In this document: positions 9,985-21,800 of the stretch, piece after piece | How the letters are laid out: the number at the start of each line of letters is the position of its first letter | Position numbering within the stretch: position 1 is the first letter of the stretch | Source of the DNA: Mesotaenium endlicherianum | Lineage: Eukaryota; Streptophyta; Zygnematophyceae; Zygnematales; Mesotaeniaceae | Assembly: GCA_009602735.1 (NCBI GenBank) | Contig: WELA01006786.1 | Span: 604,691 to 643,471, forward strand | DNA: 38,781 nucleotides | Direction of reading: 5' to 3' | The notes under the pieces: generated by a model | Told to the model about the DNA's origin: nothing | The model's database searches: none | The model's input: only the letters and a program-made list of their open reading frames with translations | Translations under genes and position numbers: made by a program

Positions 9985-12848
9985 GCTTGAAATGACTATC
10001 ACGCTCCTGTCAAAACCTTCTGTCAAGCCCTTCTTTTCCTATGTTCAATTATGTTCGGATTAGGCAGGACCTGAACTACCTTCTGCGCAGTATACCATTT
10101 TCATGACAACTGCATGTTGCAGCATGCTGTGAGGGAAACTAAAAGTACAATAGCACGTTAGCAACACTAAATTTCGATTGTACACTTCGAAGAGTGAGAC
10201 CCATTTGATTTATGAGACGATTTCAGATGAAGGAATGATATGCCTGCGTCGAGGCTGTACAAGGGTGACCGAACTCCCGGCAACACTGGAAGCACTAAGG
10301 AGCCATGACATGCTGGCGGCATCCTGCCTGCAGCGCCCGATTGCACCTCATGTCTAGACTCCGAGTTCCACACAACTGTCAATCACAAGAGGGCTTGGAG
10401 GCAAATGTGTAAGCTGTTTGGACGTTGACGGGAAGGTCCGACTGGCACAGACCGACAACCGGGTGCATCCAAGCGGTGCAGATTTGAAGGACTCATTTAC
10501 CATATTTGTGACTATATCAACCGATATCAATACTTGTCGATGTCTCGCGTGCAATTCCGGGGGTGTAGCTAGCATCAGAGTCATTTTTTTAGGTTGCAAA
10601 AGTTTTATGGATTTAGGGGTGGCAAACAACCATAACAAAAAGAGTAACTTCTTGGTGGTGGTTGGTCAATCATCATTAAATTGAGCCCCATGGCTGTTTA
10701 GGTGGCTATGTTTCATGGCACGCCAGCCACCCAAGAGACAGGCGAGATGCTTGAATGAGTTGTTTGCCAGCTAGGAGTATGACTCGAGGGTAAGGGGGCA
10801 CTCTGCTATGCAAACATGGCCCCAAAATTGTCATATTTGTTCAATTTGCAAGCATCAAGTTTAATGCTGCACCTTCCATTGAAAGCTCACTGCATATAGA
10901 AAGTGTCCACGTTTGATATCCAACTTTCATACCTTGCGGAATGGGGTCGATTCGAAGCCTATTAAACAAGCCCACGTTATTATAGCACAGTATTTCCATG
11001 CCTTTGTCCAATATTGTTGTCGAGACTACATGTTATGACAAATTACAATGTCATACAATTCAAGTTCTTAGCAAATTTCAAGTGCCTACAAGTGCATGAT
11101 ATTTAAGGGACCGATGTTTGTAATATGCTCAATTGACCTCTTCCAAGAGTAGAAGTCGGTATGTTGGTGAAAACGACAAGTGTAATAGAATTGGTGTATT
11201 GTGACCAATTGCCCATCTTAAGGAACAACGAAGCAAAGACTAAGCAAACGAAGTGTTGTGAGTCAACTACAAGTTCACAATCGGGGCGCAATGTAACAAA
11301 GAAACATATTAGTATTGCCTCATGCATGACACAATTTAGCTGAAATGAATCGGTTCACCAATAAGCAATTCGCTACTTAATTAAGATGTTTACGTCAATA
11401 AGTAATCGTCATGGTATTTTTTGGTTAACTAATTAAACAGCAAAAACACAACGCAATAAGCACAAGCAATGCTCAATAGTCAAATGATTGCATACGAGCA
11501 TCAATCATGCATTCAAGCAAACCCATTGATAAGCAAGGTAGTAAGCAATTTGTACAACGGCTTGCAATCTAAAAAATGCACAAATTTTCTCTAAGTAGTC
11601 TGTACAAAGAGTTGGCCTTATCTTGAAATACTACATTTCATAGCAAAACTAGCATATGTACATTCTAGTTCAAGAATGCTTTTTTCAACCCTATACTTCA
11701 CCTCTCTTCCTCTTAGACACAATCAGCCCTCACCCTCACTCTCACCCACTTCGTCACAAAAACTCACCCTCTCATTCTCTCAATCGCACACTCCTTGTTT
11801 CCCATTCTGCAAAAATACAACACCCCATGACATCCAAAATTGGCAATGGCACATGGCTCAGCCAAAATTGGCGGACATGCGGTCGCGCGCGTGGAAAAAA
11901 TGGCCCCTCATGACAAGATTTGGTGGCAGATCAATTCTCAAAAAATTTGAGAATGGCGGGCAATCATAGCATTGCGAGCTAACTGGTGGTTTTGGCCCTT
12001 GGGTTCTCTTACTTCCTTCACTTGTACGCAAATTCACAGAGATCCCACTCTTTATGTTCATAACCTTGAACCCTGCAGCCTAACCCTAAAGCAAACCGGC
12101 GCATTACCAGATCCAACCATCAGCAACCAGACACACCCCGGTAGAATGTCGGTTTGTAGGACTCTAATTATGTAATATGGAATACAAAAACGTGGAATTG
12201 GTATAACCAAAACGTATTGGCGTAAACGCGAGGATCCGACGTTAAACGTGCGAAATACGTTTGTCGACAAATAAACTGACAATTAAACCGGCCGCGCGTG
12301 TAAGGACCCGAAATTAATTCCACTCTGACAAGCTGCCCCTAAATTATCGTGCAAAGTCTGAGTCATCGATGTCGTGGCACCGGCGCTCAAATCTTGCCCG
12401 TTCTACAGTCGTGTTTACCCAAATACCCGCGTGGAAGGTTCTCTAAATGTTAGTAGATTATTTTACGCCAATCTCTTATCACCCACGTATCTCCCTTCAC
12501 AGTTATGCTACCCATTGCGAGTGACGGAGAACCAGTTGATGACGACACTCGTTCCCCTTTCCCTTTCCTAAGCTGCTACCAATGTGCAGACAGTACAATT
12601 AGGTAGAAGCCGCCATGAATGTTATTTCTTACCTAACGATCCAGTGGGGTGAGAAAAGGTGATAACTTGTTTACTTCGCCATGGACTTTGACGGCTCTCG
12701 CGACATTTTGGGCTCCTAGCCAAGTTACTCTAGCCTTAATCAGCCACGAAGCCAAGGCAAGCAGGCTTCTTCTTCTTTTTTCACTGGTAAAAGGTATGAA
12801 TTTCAATATTTCACGGCTTTGCCAAACATAACAGGCTCAAAAGTGGGT
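9985..12848. other. AT-rich stretch without supported genes
   Basis: Only short open frames are present on either strand. From about 11340 to 11560 the + strand is enriched in AAGCAA/CAAGCA words. No terminal repeats or protein remnants are recognised before the hAT fragment at 12849. Confidence 0.4.
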
Positions 12849-13535
12849 AGAGCTAAATGTGACTGTAAGTTTGAGTTAGCAAGTGGTTGCACTAGATATA
12901 AGCTTCATTTGTCTCAGAGTCCTTGTCGAGGAATTACTACATGTCCTTAGGTAGATGCTGATGTTGCTGCTTACCATGCAAAAGTTGTCCATGAGGATGA
13001 TGATGTCAAGAAAGAGGCAAAGAAGAAGGACAAGGAAGAGCTGCAACATGTGAGGGAGTTGCACTACAAGTCGGCCTTAGAAGACGCCTACACATATAAA
13101 CATCATGCTAACTGTGTTTCGGTAGAGGGCAGCTAGGGAGTTGTGCAGACCACATTAGAGCAGGCCTTTAATCTATCCCATAGAGGGTTTGTCAATCAGG
13201 CTATAGTCCGGTTCTTCTATGATAATGGCTTGGTTTTTAACATTGCTAATAGGTTGTCCTATGTGGAAGCCATGAGAGCTGCCTTGAAGGTTGGACCTGG
13301 GTATGTGCCTCCAAAAATAGATCGTTTAAGAGCATGCCTTCTAAACAAAGAAGCTGTTGTGACAGAAAAACAGCTCCTTTTATATATTGACAAGGTTGGT
13401 GTTTCTGGATTTATAATGTCTTCAGATGGGTGGACAGATCACACTAAGCGGCCACTAATCAATTTCATGATATTTTCTCCAGAAGAAAAGATGTTTGTGA
13501 AGGCGGTCAATACGGAGAACATGACAAAGAATGCT
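12849..13535 (+). pseudogene. Broken hAT transposase fragment (copy 1)
   Basis: One reading frame, interrupted by TAG at 12948-12950 and 13134-13136, encodes a BED-type zinc finger remnant (C-x-C at TGT 12858 and TGT 12864, then TRYKLHLSQ and a later Cys) followed by the DUF659-type front of the hAT catalytic domain: VRFFYDNGLVFNIANR, GPGYVPPKIDRLR and the catalytic-region block IMSSDGWTDHTKRPLINF. Similarity stops near 13535, where the strand becomes the antisense of the methyltransferase region. The rest of the catalytic domain and the dimerisation domain are missing. It differs clearly in sequence from the intact hAT at 18760-21129, so it is an older or different family member. The + strand frame that continues to 13667 is a chance fusion with antisense sequence. 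Confidence 0.8.
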
Positions 13536-14782
13536 CTTGCTGGATCTTGGTCTCGGCATAGGCTTGTCACTGAAGGTCAACTGTTGCCATGTCATGATTG
13601 TTTCCACCAACCAAGTCATAGAGTGCTGCCCGATCATGTTGTCGAAAATCTTTGCAGCTTCATCTGATCCTACAGCACCGGCTATATGCCGAGCTATGGT
13701 GTCGGGTATTCCAAGGCATTTGCCCTTTTCCACCGCGGTGGGCTCCTTCCACACGACGTCTCTTTTATATATGTCTTTGACCAAACGTGGTCCACCTCCT
13801 CTGAAGGCTCGGGATCCTGGATATGCTGTAAAGGTAGGCAGTACCACTCTTGGCTGACCTGGTTCGTTGATGACACACTGTGGATAGGAATCCCTCCAGG
13901 TCACTGGTCTGGTATGCACCGCCAGTGCTTTTCCACTGTCAATGCTGTTGGTGATCGCCGTGTAATGTCCTCCATTTCTCTCAGAACCTCCATAGACATG
14001 CCGTTGGTCCAAAATATCCTGGCCCTATGGGATAATCCTCCGTGCTTGGCATCGTTGATTAGCATATGATGGCCCAAAGTGGAGTCGAAAGTCAACCATG
14101 GTTCTCCCGGCTTCATCTGCTTGTAGTCCATTCCTGGATGTACGTTCTCAATCACGAACACAGGAGGGTGATAGTGCTGACGTTCCCGCAGCATGCTGAT
14201 GATTTTCACCATCCATCCCCAGTGTTGTGCTCGTGGATCACTGAATCCTCTCCTGTTTCCAGTTTGAGAAAATGGTTGACAAGGGAATCCAGCAAAGATC
14301 CAATCAATCCTGTAGCCATATAGGTATTCAGGCTTCACGTTCATAATATTGCCTCCAGCAATGCGCTTGACATTGCTATATGCAGGCGCCAACCCTTTAA
14401 AATGATGCATTTGCCGCATTTGATTCACGACCTCTTGGAATGCTCGAAAAGCGTGGTCATCGTTGTCCACATACAAGACTTTGGCCATCTGTGTTCCTCG
14501 CTGGATCAATGCTATGGTCCCAGAGCCATGTCCGGCGAATAATTCCAACACCACCACTCCCCTTTTGCGGAAAGGATCTTCCATCCTGACAATGCCTTGC
14601 GGCAGCGGCTCCACTCCAGGCATCAGATTTGCAGAGGAGGTAACTGGGTAGGGTACTAGCAGCAGCTCTTGCGGGCCGTGGTCCCTATTACTCACAGTTT
14701 CCAGTTGCTTCATGATCCGGGGTTGCCATACCAAGGGTGTTGGCATGTTGATGCTTGTATACTCTTCCTCTTCTTGCTTCAT
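13536..14782 (-). pseudogene. Retrotransposon-borne DNA (cytosine-5) methyltransferase, one frameshift
   Basis: The enzyme family transfers a methyl group from S-adenosylmethionine to C5 of cytosine. The frame from 14782 shows motif I (LELFAGHGSG, residues 79-88), an acidic motif II-like VDNDD (105-109), motif IV with the catalytic cysteine (GFPCQPFSQTGNR, Cys about 168), motif VI (VIENVHPG, 210-217) and motif VIII (SHRARIFWT, 251-259). It ends at TGA 13901-13903; the frame shifted by one base continues with a coding-like target-recognition segment, PGSRAFRGGGP, motif IX (WKEPTAVEKGKCLG) and motif X (DNMIGQHSMTWLVE). So one indel near 13900-13930 breaks an otherwise complete enzyme. The ATG at 14780-14782 is an internal Met of the polyprotein that happens to lie within the hAT target duplication. 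A sequencing error at the frameshift is possible. Confidence 0.9.
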
Positions 14783-14785
14783 GAG
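14778..14785. repeat. Left target site duplication of the hAT element
   Basis: TTCATGAG, identical to 22274-22281. The length of 8 bp is the hallmark of hAT insertion. Confidence 0.96.
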
Positions 14786-14803
14786 CAGGGTTACGCCGTT
14801 CGC
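14786..14803 (+). repeat. Left terminal inverted repeat of the hAT element
   Basis: CAGGGTTACGCCGTTCGC, 18 of 18 identical to the reverse complement of 22256-22273; the CAGGG start is typical of hAT ends. Confidence 0.95.
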
Positions 14804-14872
14804 CGAACTGGCCGACCTTCGTACGCTTAATTAAGCGAACTGAGTTGTTCGCACGAACTAAGCGAACTAAAT
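14804..14872. repeat. Left subterminal repeats of the hAT element
   Basis: Repeated GCGAACT / GTTCGC words in both orientations (for example AAGCGAACT at about 14833 and 14860, TTCGC at about 14848) lie just inside the inverted repeat. They are probable transposase-binding sites (inference from hAT biology). Confidence 0.65.
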
Positions 14873-15799
14873 TGTCTTCACTCGTGCCGGCCGCCCAGGA
14901 ACGACTCGACGCGTGCACGTCAGGCTTCACACAATTCGTTTAACTTGTGAATTTGATTGAAGCGTCAATCGACGCAATTGAAAACGAAAGTACACTAACA
15001 CAAGGTTTTTGAAAGAGCGGCGGGAGCCCGAAAGATCACAAAACTTTGACGAAACTTTGAGACGAATGTTTTGGGATCCGCGAGTATATCGCAGCATTTC
15101 GTTGCACATTCATCTGCCTACATAGCTGCTCATACATAGCTGCTCAGGGCACACTTAGGACCCCTCTGAGGCAAAACCTGCAACATACTTAAGACCCCTG
15201 TAGTGCTTCGAGGTCCATTCCGCACATCTTCTATCATTGTAAGTTCGTCTCATATTTCATTGACGTCTGCACCTTGCTCGCACTTTGCTCTGTACTTTGC
15301 TATTTTTGCTGAATCTTTCAAATCCGGAACTATGTGGTGCTTGCTTATGCATGTGTCTATGTTCTCATATTCGATCTTGGTCTCAGAGTTGACATCTGCG
15401 CTTACATTGTGCTTACTTGCCGTTCTCTTTGTTGTTCTCTATCTCTTCAGGAAGGTTGACACAAGAAGGCGGCCAGTTTGACACATTGTCCTTGGCCTGT
15501 AAATTTCAGGTGAATTTGCTTTCCACCCCCTCTATCTTTCCTCTTAGCTAATCGTGTAGGTTCTCTACTACTTCTATGTCCTGCCTGTTGTATATTAACT
15601 ACTGCTGTTCTTCCTTTTTTTGAGTGTTTGGATACTAAAAAAGCATGTGCTAATCCCACTTATGTGTTTGTCTCTCATGTTGCGCTCTTCATTCACTTCG
15701 CCTTCACCTTCATCTTTCATGCATCAGAAGCTCTTCTTCCAGGCATCAGTAGCTCCAGAGGTACTTTTGTAGCAAGTGTGCCTGGTGCCTCAGTGTCCC
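14873..15799 (+). other. hAT left internal region, no gene supported
   Basis: Between the subterminal repeats and the satellite I see only short open frames on both strands. It may contain the transposase promoter and a 5' untranslated exon, because the transposase ATG follows an acceptor-like TTATTGCAG at 18737-18745. No clear promoter element is recognised. Confidence 0.35.
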
Positions 15800-18560
15800 T
15801 GTTTGTTTGCTTGCTTGGGGCTCGCTGGCTTGCTGCAGTGCTGCAGCTGGCCGCCCCCGTGTTGTGTTTTTGCTTGCCCGGGGCGGGCTAGATCCTGTTG
15901 TGCTGCAGTTGGCCGCCCCCGTGTTGTGTTTCTGATTGCCCGGGGCGGGCTAGCTGCTGCAGTGTTGCAGCGGGCCGCCCCTGTGTCCCTATTTGTCTGC
16001 TTGCTCGGGGCTGGCTGGCTTGCTGCAGTGCTGCAGCTGGCGGCCCCCGTGTTGTGTTTCTGCTTGCCCGGGACGGCTTGGCTGCTGTGTGCTGCAGTGG
16101 CCCCTTACTTTCTGCTTGTTTGCTATTTGTTTGTTCTTTTGTTTGCTTTGTTCCGTTTGTTTGTTTTCTGTTTGTTTGCCCGCCCCCGTGTTGCACTTTT
16201 GGTGCTTGCTCTACTCGGGGCGGGCTGGCTGTTGCAGTGCTGCAGCTACCCGACCCTGTCCTAGTTTTTTATTGCTTGCCCCGGGGCGGGCTGGCTGCTG
16301 CGGTGCGGCAACTGCCTGCCCCTTGCTTTTTTATTTGTTTCTTTGTTCGGGGCGGGTTGTCTGCTGCAGTGCCGCAGCTGCCCGCCCCTTGTTGCTGTAT
16401 GTTTGTTTTAGTCGGGTCGGGCTGGCTGCTGCAGTGCTGCAGCCGCTCGCTCCTTGCTTGTTTTGGCCAAAGTTGGCTGGCTGAACTGCATCAGCCCCTT
16501 TCTTGCTTTGGTCTTTGTTGTTCGATTGTTGCAGTGCTGCAGGAGCTCGCCCTGACATAGTCTGCATCCCCTGCGCCTATCAACGAGCAACCGTCGGGGC
16601 TAGCGCATCAGGTGCCCTTCCCTCCCTTTCCCTCTTCTATTGGTTATGTCGAGGCGGTCTGGTTGCTGCAGTGCTGCAGCCGTCACCCCTTGCTTGCTTT
16701 GGTTGGGGCGAGCTGGCCGCTGCAGTGCTGCAGCCGCCCGCCCCTTGCTTGTTTCTTTGTTTCCTCAGTCGCGGCCGGGCTGGTCAAGTTTGAGCGGCTG
16801 AACTGCAGCCGCCCCTTGCTTGCATTTTGTAGGGGCGGTCTGGCTGCTGTTGTGCTGCAGCCGCCCCTTGCTTTCTCTTTCCTCGGTGCCGGAGTGGCTG
16901 GCTGCTGCAGTTCTGCAGGTGCCCAGTTCGCTGTTTGCAATTTTTTTTGTTGGTGTACTAGTCGGGCGGGTTGGCTGCTGCAATACTGCAGCTGGCCGCC
17001 CCTGTTTTGTTGCGTTTGTGCTTCAATTGGGGTGGGCTGCTTGCTGCAGTGCCCCAGCTGCCCGCCCCCGTGTCCTTGGTTTTTTGCTTTCTGGGGCTAG
17101 CTGGCTTGCTGCAGTGCTGTAGCTGGCCGCCCCCGTGTCCGTGTTTGTTTGCTTGCTCGGGGCGGGCTGGCTGCTGCTGTGCTGCAGCTGGCCGCCCCCG
17201 TGTTGTGTTTCTGCTTGCTCGGGGCGGGCTGGCTGCTGCAGTGCTGCAGCTGGCCGCCCCCGTGTCCCTCTCTTTTTGCTTACTCGGGACTGGCTGGCTT
17301 GCTACAGTGCTGCAGCTGCCCACCCCTGTGTCCCTCTTTTCTTGCCTGCTCGGGGCGGGCTGGCTGCTGCAGCCCTGCAGCCGCCCGCCCCTTGCTTGTT
17401 TCTTTGTTTCTTTAGTCGAGGCGTGCTGGTCAAGTTTGTCTGGCTGCTTTTAGTTTGCTTGCTTGGTTGGGGCGGGCTTGCTGCTGTTGTGCTGCAGCCG
17501 GCCGCCCCCGTGTTGTGTTTCTGCTTGCCCGGGGCGGGCTGGCTGCTACAGTGGTGCAGCTGCCGACCCCTGTGTCGCTTTTTGTTTGCTTGCTCGGGGC
17601 GGGCTGGCTGCTCCTGTGCTGCAGCCGGCCGTCCCCATGTTGGGTTCTTGCTTGCCCGGGGCGGGCTGGTTGCTGCAGTGCTTCAGCCTCCCGCCCCCGG
17701 GTCCCTGATCTTTTGCTTGCTCGGGGCGGACTGGCTGCTGTAGTGCTGCAGCTGTCGCAGCTGCCCACCCCTATGTCCCTCTTTTTTTGCTTGCTCTAGG
17801 CTGGCTAGCTTGCTGCAGTGCTGCAGCTGCCCACTCTCGTGTTGCTTTTTGTTTGCTTGCTCAGGGCGGACTAGCTGCTGCAGTACTGCAGCCGCCCGCC
17901 CCTTGCTTGTTTCTTTATTTCTTTAGTTGGGACGGTCTGGTCAAGTTTGTTTGCCTGAACTGCAGCCGCCCCTTGCTTGCATTTTGTTTGGGGCTTTCTG
18001 GCTGCTGCTGTGCTGCAGCCGCCCCTTGCTTGCTCTTTCCTCGTGGCCGGCTGGCTGCAGCAGTTTTGCAGCTGCTTGGCTGGCTGTTTGCAATTTTACT
18101 GTTGCTGTATTATTTGGGCGGGCTGGCTGTTGCAGTGCTGCAGCTGGCTGCCCCCGTTTTGTTGCGTTTGTGCTTCAGTCGGGGCGGGGTGCTTGCTGCA
18201 GTGGTGCAGCTAGCCGCCCCCGTGTCCCTGTTTGTTTGCTTGCTCGGGGCTGGCTGGCTTGCTGCAGTGCTGCAGCTCCTATTGTGTTTCTGCTTGCCGG
18301 GGGCGGACTGGCCGCTGCAGTGCCGCAGCTGACTTCCCCCGTGTTGTGTTTTGCTTGCCCGGGATGAGCTGGCTGGTTGCTGCTGTGCTGCAGCTGCCCG
18401 CCCCCGTCTTGCTTTTTGTTTGCTGCACCCCTCGTATTCCTGTTTTGTTGCTTTCCCGGTGCTGGCTGGCTAGCTGCAGTGCTGCAGCTGCCAACCCCCG
18501 TGTCGATGTGTTTTTGCATGCCCGGGGCGGGTTGGCTGCTGCGGCACTGCCCCTGTGTTG
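15800..18560 (+). repeat. Hairpin-unit satellite array inside the hAT element
   Basis: Some 39 degenerate units, usually 60-70 bp apart, each centre on a core like CTGCTGCAGTGCTGCAG flanked by GGGGCGGGCTGG on the left and GGCCGCCCC on the right, so each unit can fold into a GC-rich hairpin. Units are separated by T/G-rich spacers such as GTGTTGTGTTTCTGCTTGCC. The + strand is strikingly poor in A. A longer order exists: the block around 16740-17140 recurs at about 17895-18295 (offset about 1.15 kb). The long open frames in it on both strands follow from the lack of stop codons and are not taken as genes. By position it lies upstream of the transposase, perhaps in a 5' intron. Confidence 0.85.
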
Positions 18561-18759
18561 CTGGTTTTTTTGCTTGCTCTGCTGCTGCTCCTCCTATGCT
18601 TGCCTCTCTTGCTGTCCTATTGTCGCTCTCTCTGTGCTTGCCCTTGCTGCTGCTCCTATATTGTTGCCTTCACTACTGCCTTGTTGTTGCTCTCTTTACT
18701 GAGCCTATTTTCTTACTGCTTTATTTATTCCCTTCGTTATTGCAGGTTTCACGCGCATC

Positions 18760-21129
18760 ATGTCCCAACCATTCACTTCGTGTGGAGCAACGCTTGCTAG
18801 AATGAGAGGGGCTACTGGAGCTTTAAGCGCTCGTTTGCCCCCTAGAGCAGTTGCTGCAAGATCTGGTCCAGAGTGGGCCCATGTATCCATTGTTGCGGAA
18901 GCCAAGACGAAGAATTCACATCCGAAGGTCAAGTGCAACTATTGCTTCAACGAGTTTGTTGCTGGGGTTACCAGGATTCGTGGCCATCTCACGGGAGGAC
19001 TTAAGGATGTTAGTCAGTGTGAGGAGGTTCCTGATGAGGTTCTAGATGTCATGATTCCTCGTTTTAATGGTTCGTCTAGTGGTGTCTTGGGAAAGCGACG
19101 TAGTAAGAATGCCATGCAAGCTGCACGAAAGCGCGTGTTTGAATGGGGTTCTTGTGCTAGTGGCTCCCCCTCTTTAGGCAGGGAGACTGGGCAGACCTCT
19201 ATAAGTGACATGTTTCAAAACATGAATGCTGATGCTGTCCATGAGATTGTCGCTCGCTTCTTCTATGGTACCGGTTCGTCATTTAATGTTGCTCGCAGCG
19301 AGTTCTTTAGAGAGATGTTGGTTGCAGTCAGTAAATACACCCAGGAAACAGGTGTAGTGTATATCCCGATGAAGGATAAGCCGCTCGGAAGTACCCTACT
19401 AGACAGAGAGGTGTTGAAGATAGAAGCTTGGGAGAAGAAACAGAAGAAGGGACTACCAATGACAGGATGTAGCATTGTAGCAGATGGGTGGACTGATCCA
19501 TGCGGGCATCCTCTTCTTAATGTGCTTATGGTTGTGGGTGGCACTGAGATGTTCATGGATGCTATCAACACTGAGGGTGAAAGGAAAACGGGTGACTACA
19601 TTGGTAACCACCTGCTTGCGACCGTAGAGAAGATAGGCGCCGACCATGTTGTACAGCTTTGCACAGACTCTGCAGCTAACATTGTAGCTGGCTGTAATAT
19701 GGTTCGCGAGAAGCACCCGCACATATATTGGACCCCTTGTGCTGCTCACATTTTGGACCTGCTGTTAAAAGACCTAGGAAAGATAAAAGAGCTAGAGGGC
19801 ATAATCGATAGCTTCAAGCACTTGGTCCAGTTTGTTGCAAACCACCACATACCTCACGCTCTTTACCGTGAGCATGGGGCAAGGCTAAAAAATAAACTAG
19901 AGTTGTTGAAGCCAGGACCTACGAGGTTTGCTAGTAACTTTCTTTGCTTGCAAAGACTCATCGTTGTGAGAGATACCTTACAAGCTATGGTGACTGACAG
20001 TAGGTGGCTTGAGTGGGCGGCAAAGAATGGTTGTGTAGGTGAGGCTACGAAGATTAGAGACCTAGTTCGTGACGATGAACTTTGGGCGCGAGTGAAGGTA
20101 TGGGTAGCCGTGTGTGAGCCCATCGTAGTTCTTCTTCGACTAGTTGACTCTCCACAACCTTCTCTTGGGAAGATCTGGGCTCGTATGAGCGCCATCAAAA
20201 TTCATATGCATGAGGTTGAAGGACTCAAACCAACACAAAGAACCCAAGTTAAGAAGGACGTGAAGGCTCGCTGGGAGCAGCTTCACAGCCCCTTACATTC
20301 TGCGGGTAAAAGTCTCTTTTGTTGTTGCTCACCTTTCTTGCTCGGCGGCTGCTGTTCTTTTGCATGCTTGTTATTGTGTGCTGGTCATTGTTATTTTGCT
20401 TGTTATTGTTATTGCTCTCTTTTTGTGAAAAGTACATTGTGTAGTCGATCATACACTGAGTTTGCTTATTGACTTCGTGTGGCTACAGGATACTATCTCG
20501 ACCCCGAGTTCCAAGACCATGAGTCTTGGGCAGTTGAGAAGTGTCTACTTACTGATTGGTCCGACGTGCGGAATACCCTTGTCGGAGGAGGTGTGGCTGA
20601 CCGAGCGTTGGTGGATCGAGAGTTGGCGCTCTACCGGCAGAGTGGTGACATTTTTGGCGATGACGTTTGCAAGGCTAATAAGACCATGATGCCTGCTCAC
20701 GTGTGGTGGGAAACATACGGAAGTCATTGTCCTAATCTTCAGCTTCTTGCTATGAGAATATTGTCGCAACCTGGTTCAGCAGCAGCATGTGAGAGAAATT
20801 GGTCTGAGTACGGGTTTGTTCATAGTCCACTTCGCAATAGGCTGCTCCCTACTAGAGCAAAAAAGTTAGTGTACGTGCATTCTATGTTGAGACTTCAGGA
20901 GAAGAGTTTGGAATTCCTTGGACCAAGTGTCGGCGCAACTCCATGGGTTGAAGAAGCGGAGTTCTTGGAGACACCTGAAGAGGAGGGTCTCAATCTTGCC
21001 ATGCATGCCTCGTTGAGTGAGGAAGGGGAGATGGAGGTAGAGGAAGAGGAGGTAGAGGAAGAAGAGCTGGAGGAGCGACCTAGTGGTGCAACTTCAGGAA
21101 GAAGAAGACCAAGAGCGATTGGTTACTAG
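18760..21129 (+). CDS. hAT transposase, two exons, 728 aa
   Basis: Exons are 18760-20305 and 20489-21129; the 183-bp intron has a GGTAAAAG donor and a GGCTACAG acceptor, and the split codon restores SAGYYLDPEF. Residues about 50-90 form a BED zinc finger (VKCNYCFNEFVAGVTRIRGH). The RNase H-like catalytic core follows: ARFFYGTGSSFNVAR (about 168-182), IVADGWTDP with the first catalytic Asp (about 240), CTDSAANIVAG with the second (about 300), and the conserved WTPCAAHILD (C-x2-H). The C-terminal dimerisation domain (about 582-650) has WWETYG, SAAACERNWS and HSPLRNRLLPTRA. An acidic Glu-rich tail ends the protein. No stop or frameshift is seen. The ATG was chosen because it follows an acceptor-like TTGCAG by 14 bases and precedes the finger. 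It cuts and pastes the surrounding element (family knowledge). Confidence 0.95.
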
Positions 21130-21150
21130 ATAGTGGAATTGTTTGTTAGG

Positions 21151-21184
21151 TAGCTTGTACTTAGACTTAGCTTGTACTTAGAAT
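21151..21184 (+). repeat. 17-bp tandem duplicate after the transposase stop
   Basis: TAGCTTGTACTTAGACT is followed by TAGCTTGTACTTAGAAT, 22 bases after the stop codon. Probably in the 3' untranslated region. Confidence 0.8.
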
Positions 21185-21380
21185 TGTTGTCAAACTCACT
21201 TTTTCTTACTGAGCCTTTGCTCACTCTTAAATGTCGCATTTATAAGTACTTTCTACTTCTTATACAGGCTTGTTAAGAAGCTTAATCTTTTTCACACTTG
21301 TTTATTGAAGCTTATTATACTCGATGAAGAAGAAAATATCCTCCTAAGCCTTCTGTATGAAGTAATTAATTATATAAAGA

Positions 21381-21651
21381 AGTACTAAAAACAGGCTCTG
21401 CTAAGCAGCCCTCCCAGTGTTTTCTTACACTTTTTTTCGCTAAGTATAAATTGCCTATTTTCACATAAAGAGGCAATAAATAAGTACTTAATTCTTATGT
21501 GTTTGTTGATTACGAGTGTCAGTGATTTGATAAGCTTTACTAAACCTGTTTAGTCTCAGATGTGATGAAGAGGTACTCTTACATCTTATGTCTGAATTAA
21601 TCAAGTCGTTGAAAAGTAACTAAAAAGGCGCTGCTAAGCGGCCCTCCCAAT
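21381..21651 (+). repeat. Direct repeat pair in the hAT 3' region
   Basis: A block of about 37 bp is repeated with changes at 21381-21419 and 21615-21651; the shared parts include CTGCTAAGC and GCCCTCCCA. The sequence upstream of each copy is also loosely similar, suggesting an old duplication of about 230 bp. Confidence 0.6.
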
Positions 21652-21723
21652 TTCCCCTCCCATTTTTCCTTCCAAGTCTTTTTAAAAGAATCTAAGAAAT
21701 TGAACCGCCTTATTTATGTGGAG

Positions 21724-21800
21724 TACTTTATGGCCCTTTGGTAACGCTGCGCTACCCGCAGCCGGAGGCGGGGGTTCAAGCCCGTCTTCTTGCATCATTG
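21724..21800 (+). other. tRNA-like / pol III box-like motif
   Basis: TGGCCCTTTGGTAAC resembles an A box, GCTGC and GCAGC pair to form an anticodon-arm-like stem, and GGGTTCAAGCCC resembles a B box. The D-arm does not pair, the loop lacks the usual T33 and the T-loop is one base too long, so it is not a working tRNA. A weaker relative (GGCACTTTGGTATG then AAGTTCACACC) lies at about 21912-21963. It may be a tRNA-derived remnant inside the hAT. Confidence 0.25.

Noticed and set aside
13143..13667. A 174-residue hAT protein ending at 13667
   Set aside because: Only the part to about 13535 matches hAT; the tail is the antisense of the methyltransferase.
15776..18702. Several 100-220 residue open frames rich in Cys, Leu, Ala and Gly on both strands
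   Set aside because: They follow from the A-poor satellite, which rarely makes stop codons; open frames occur in several phases and on both strands with no domain.
21724..21800. A functional tRNA gene
   Set aside because: The D-arm does not pair and loop sizes are wrong; kept only as a tRNA-like motif.
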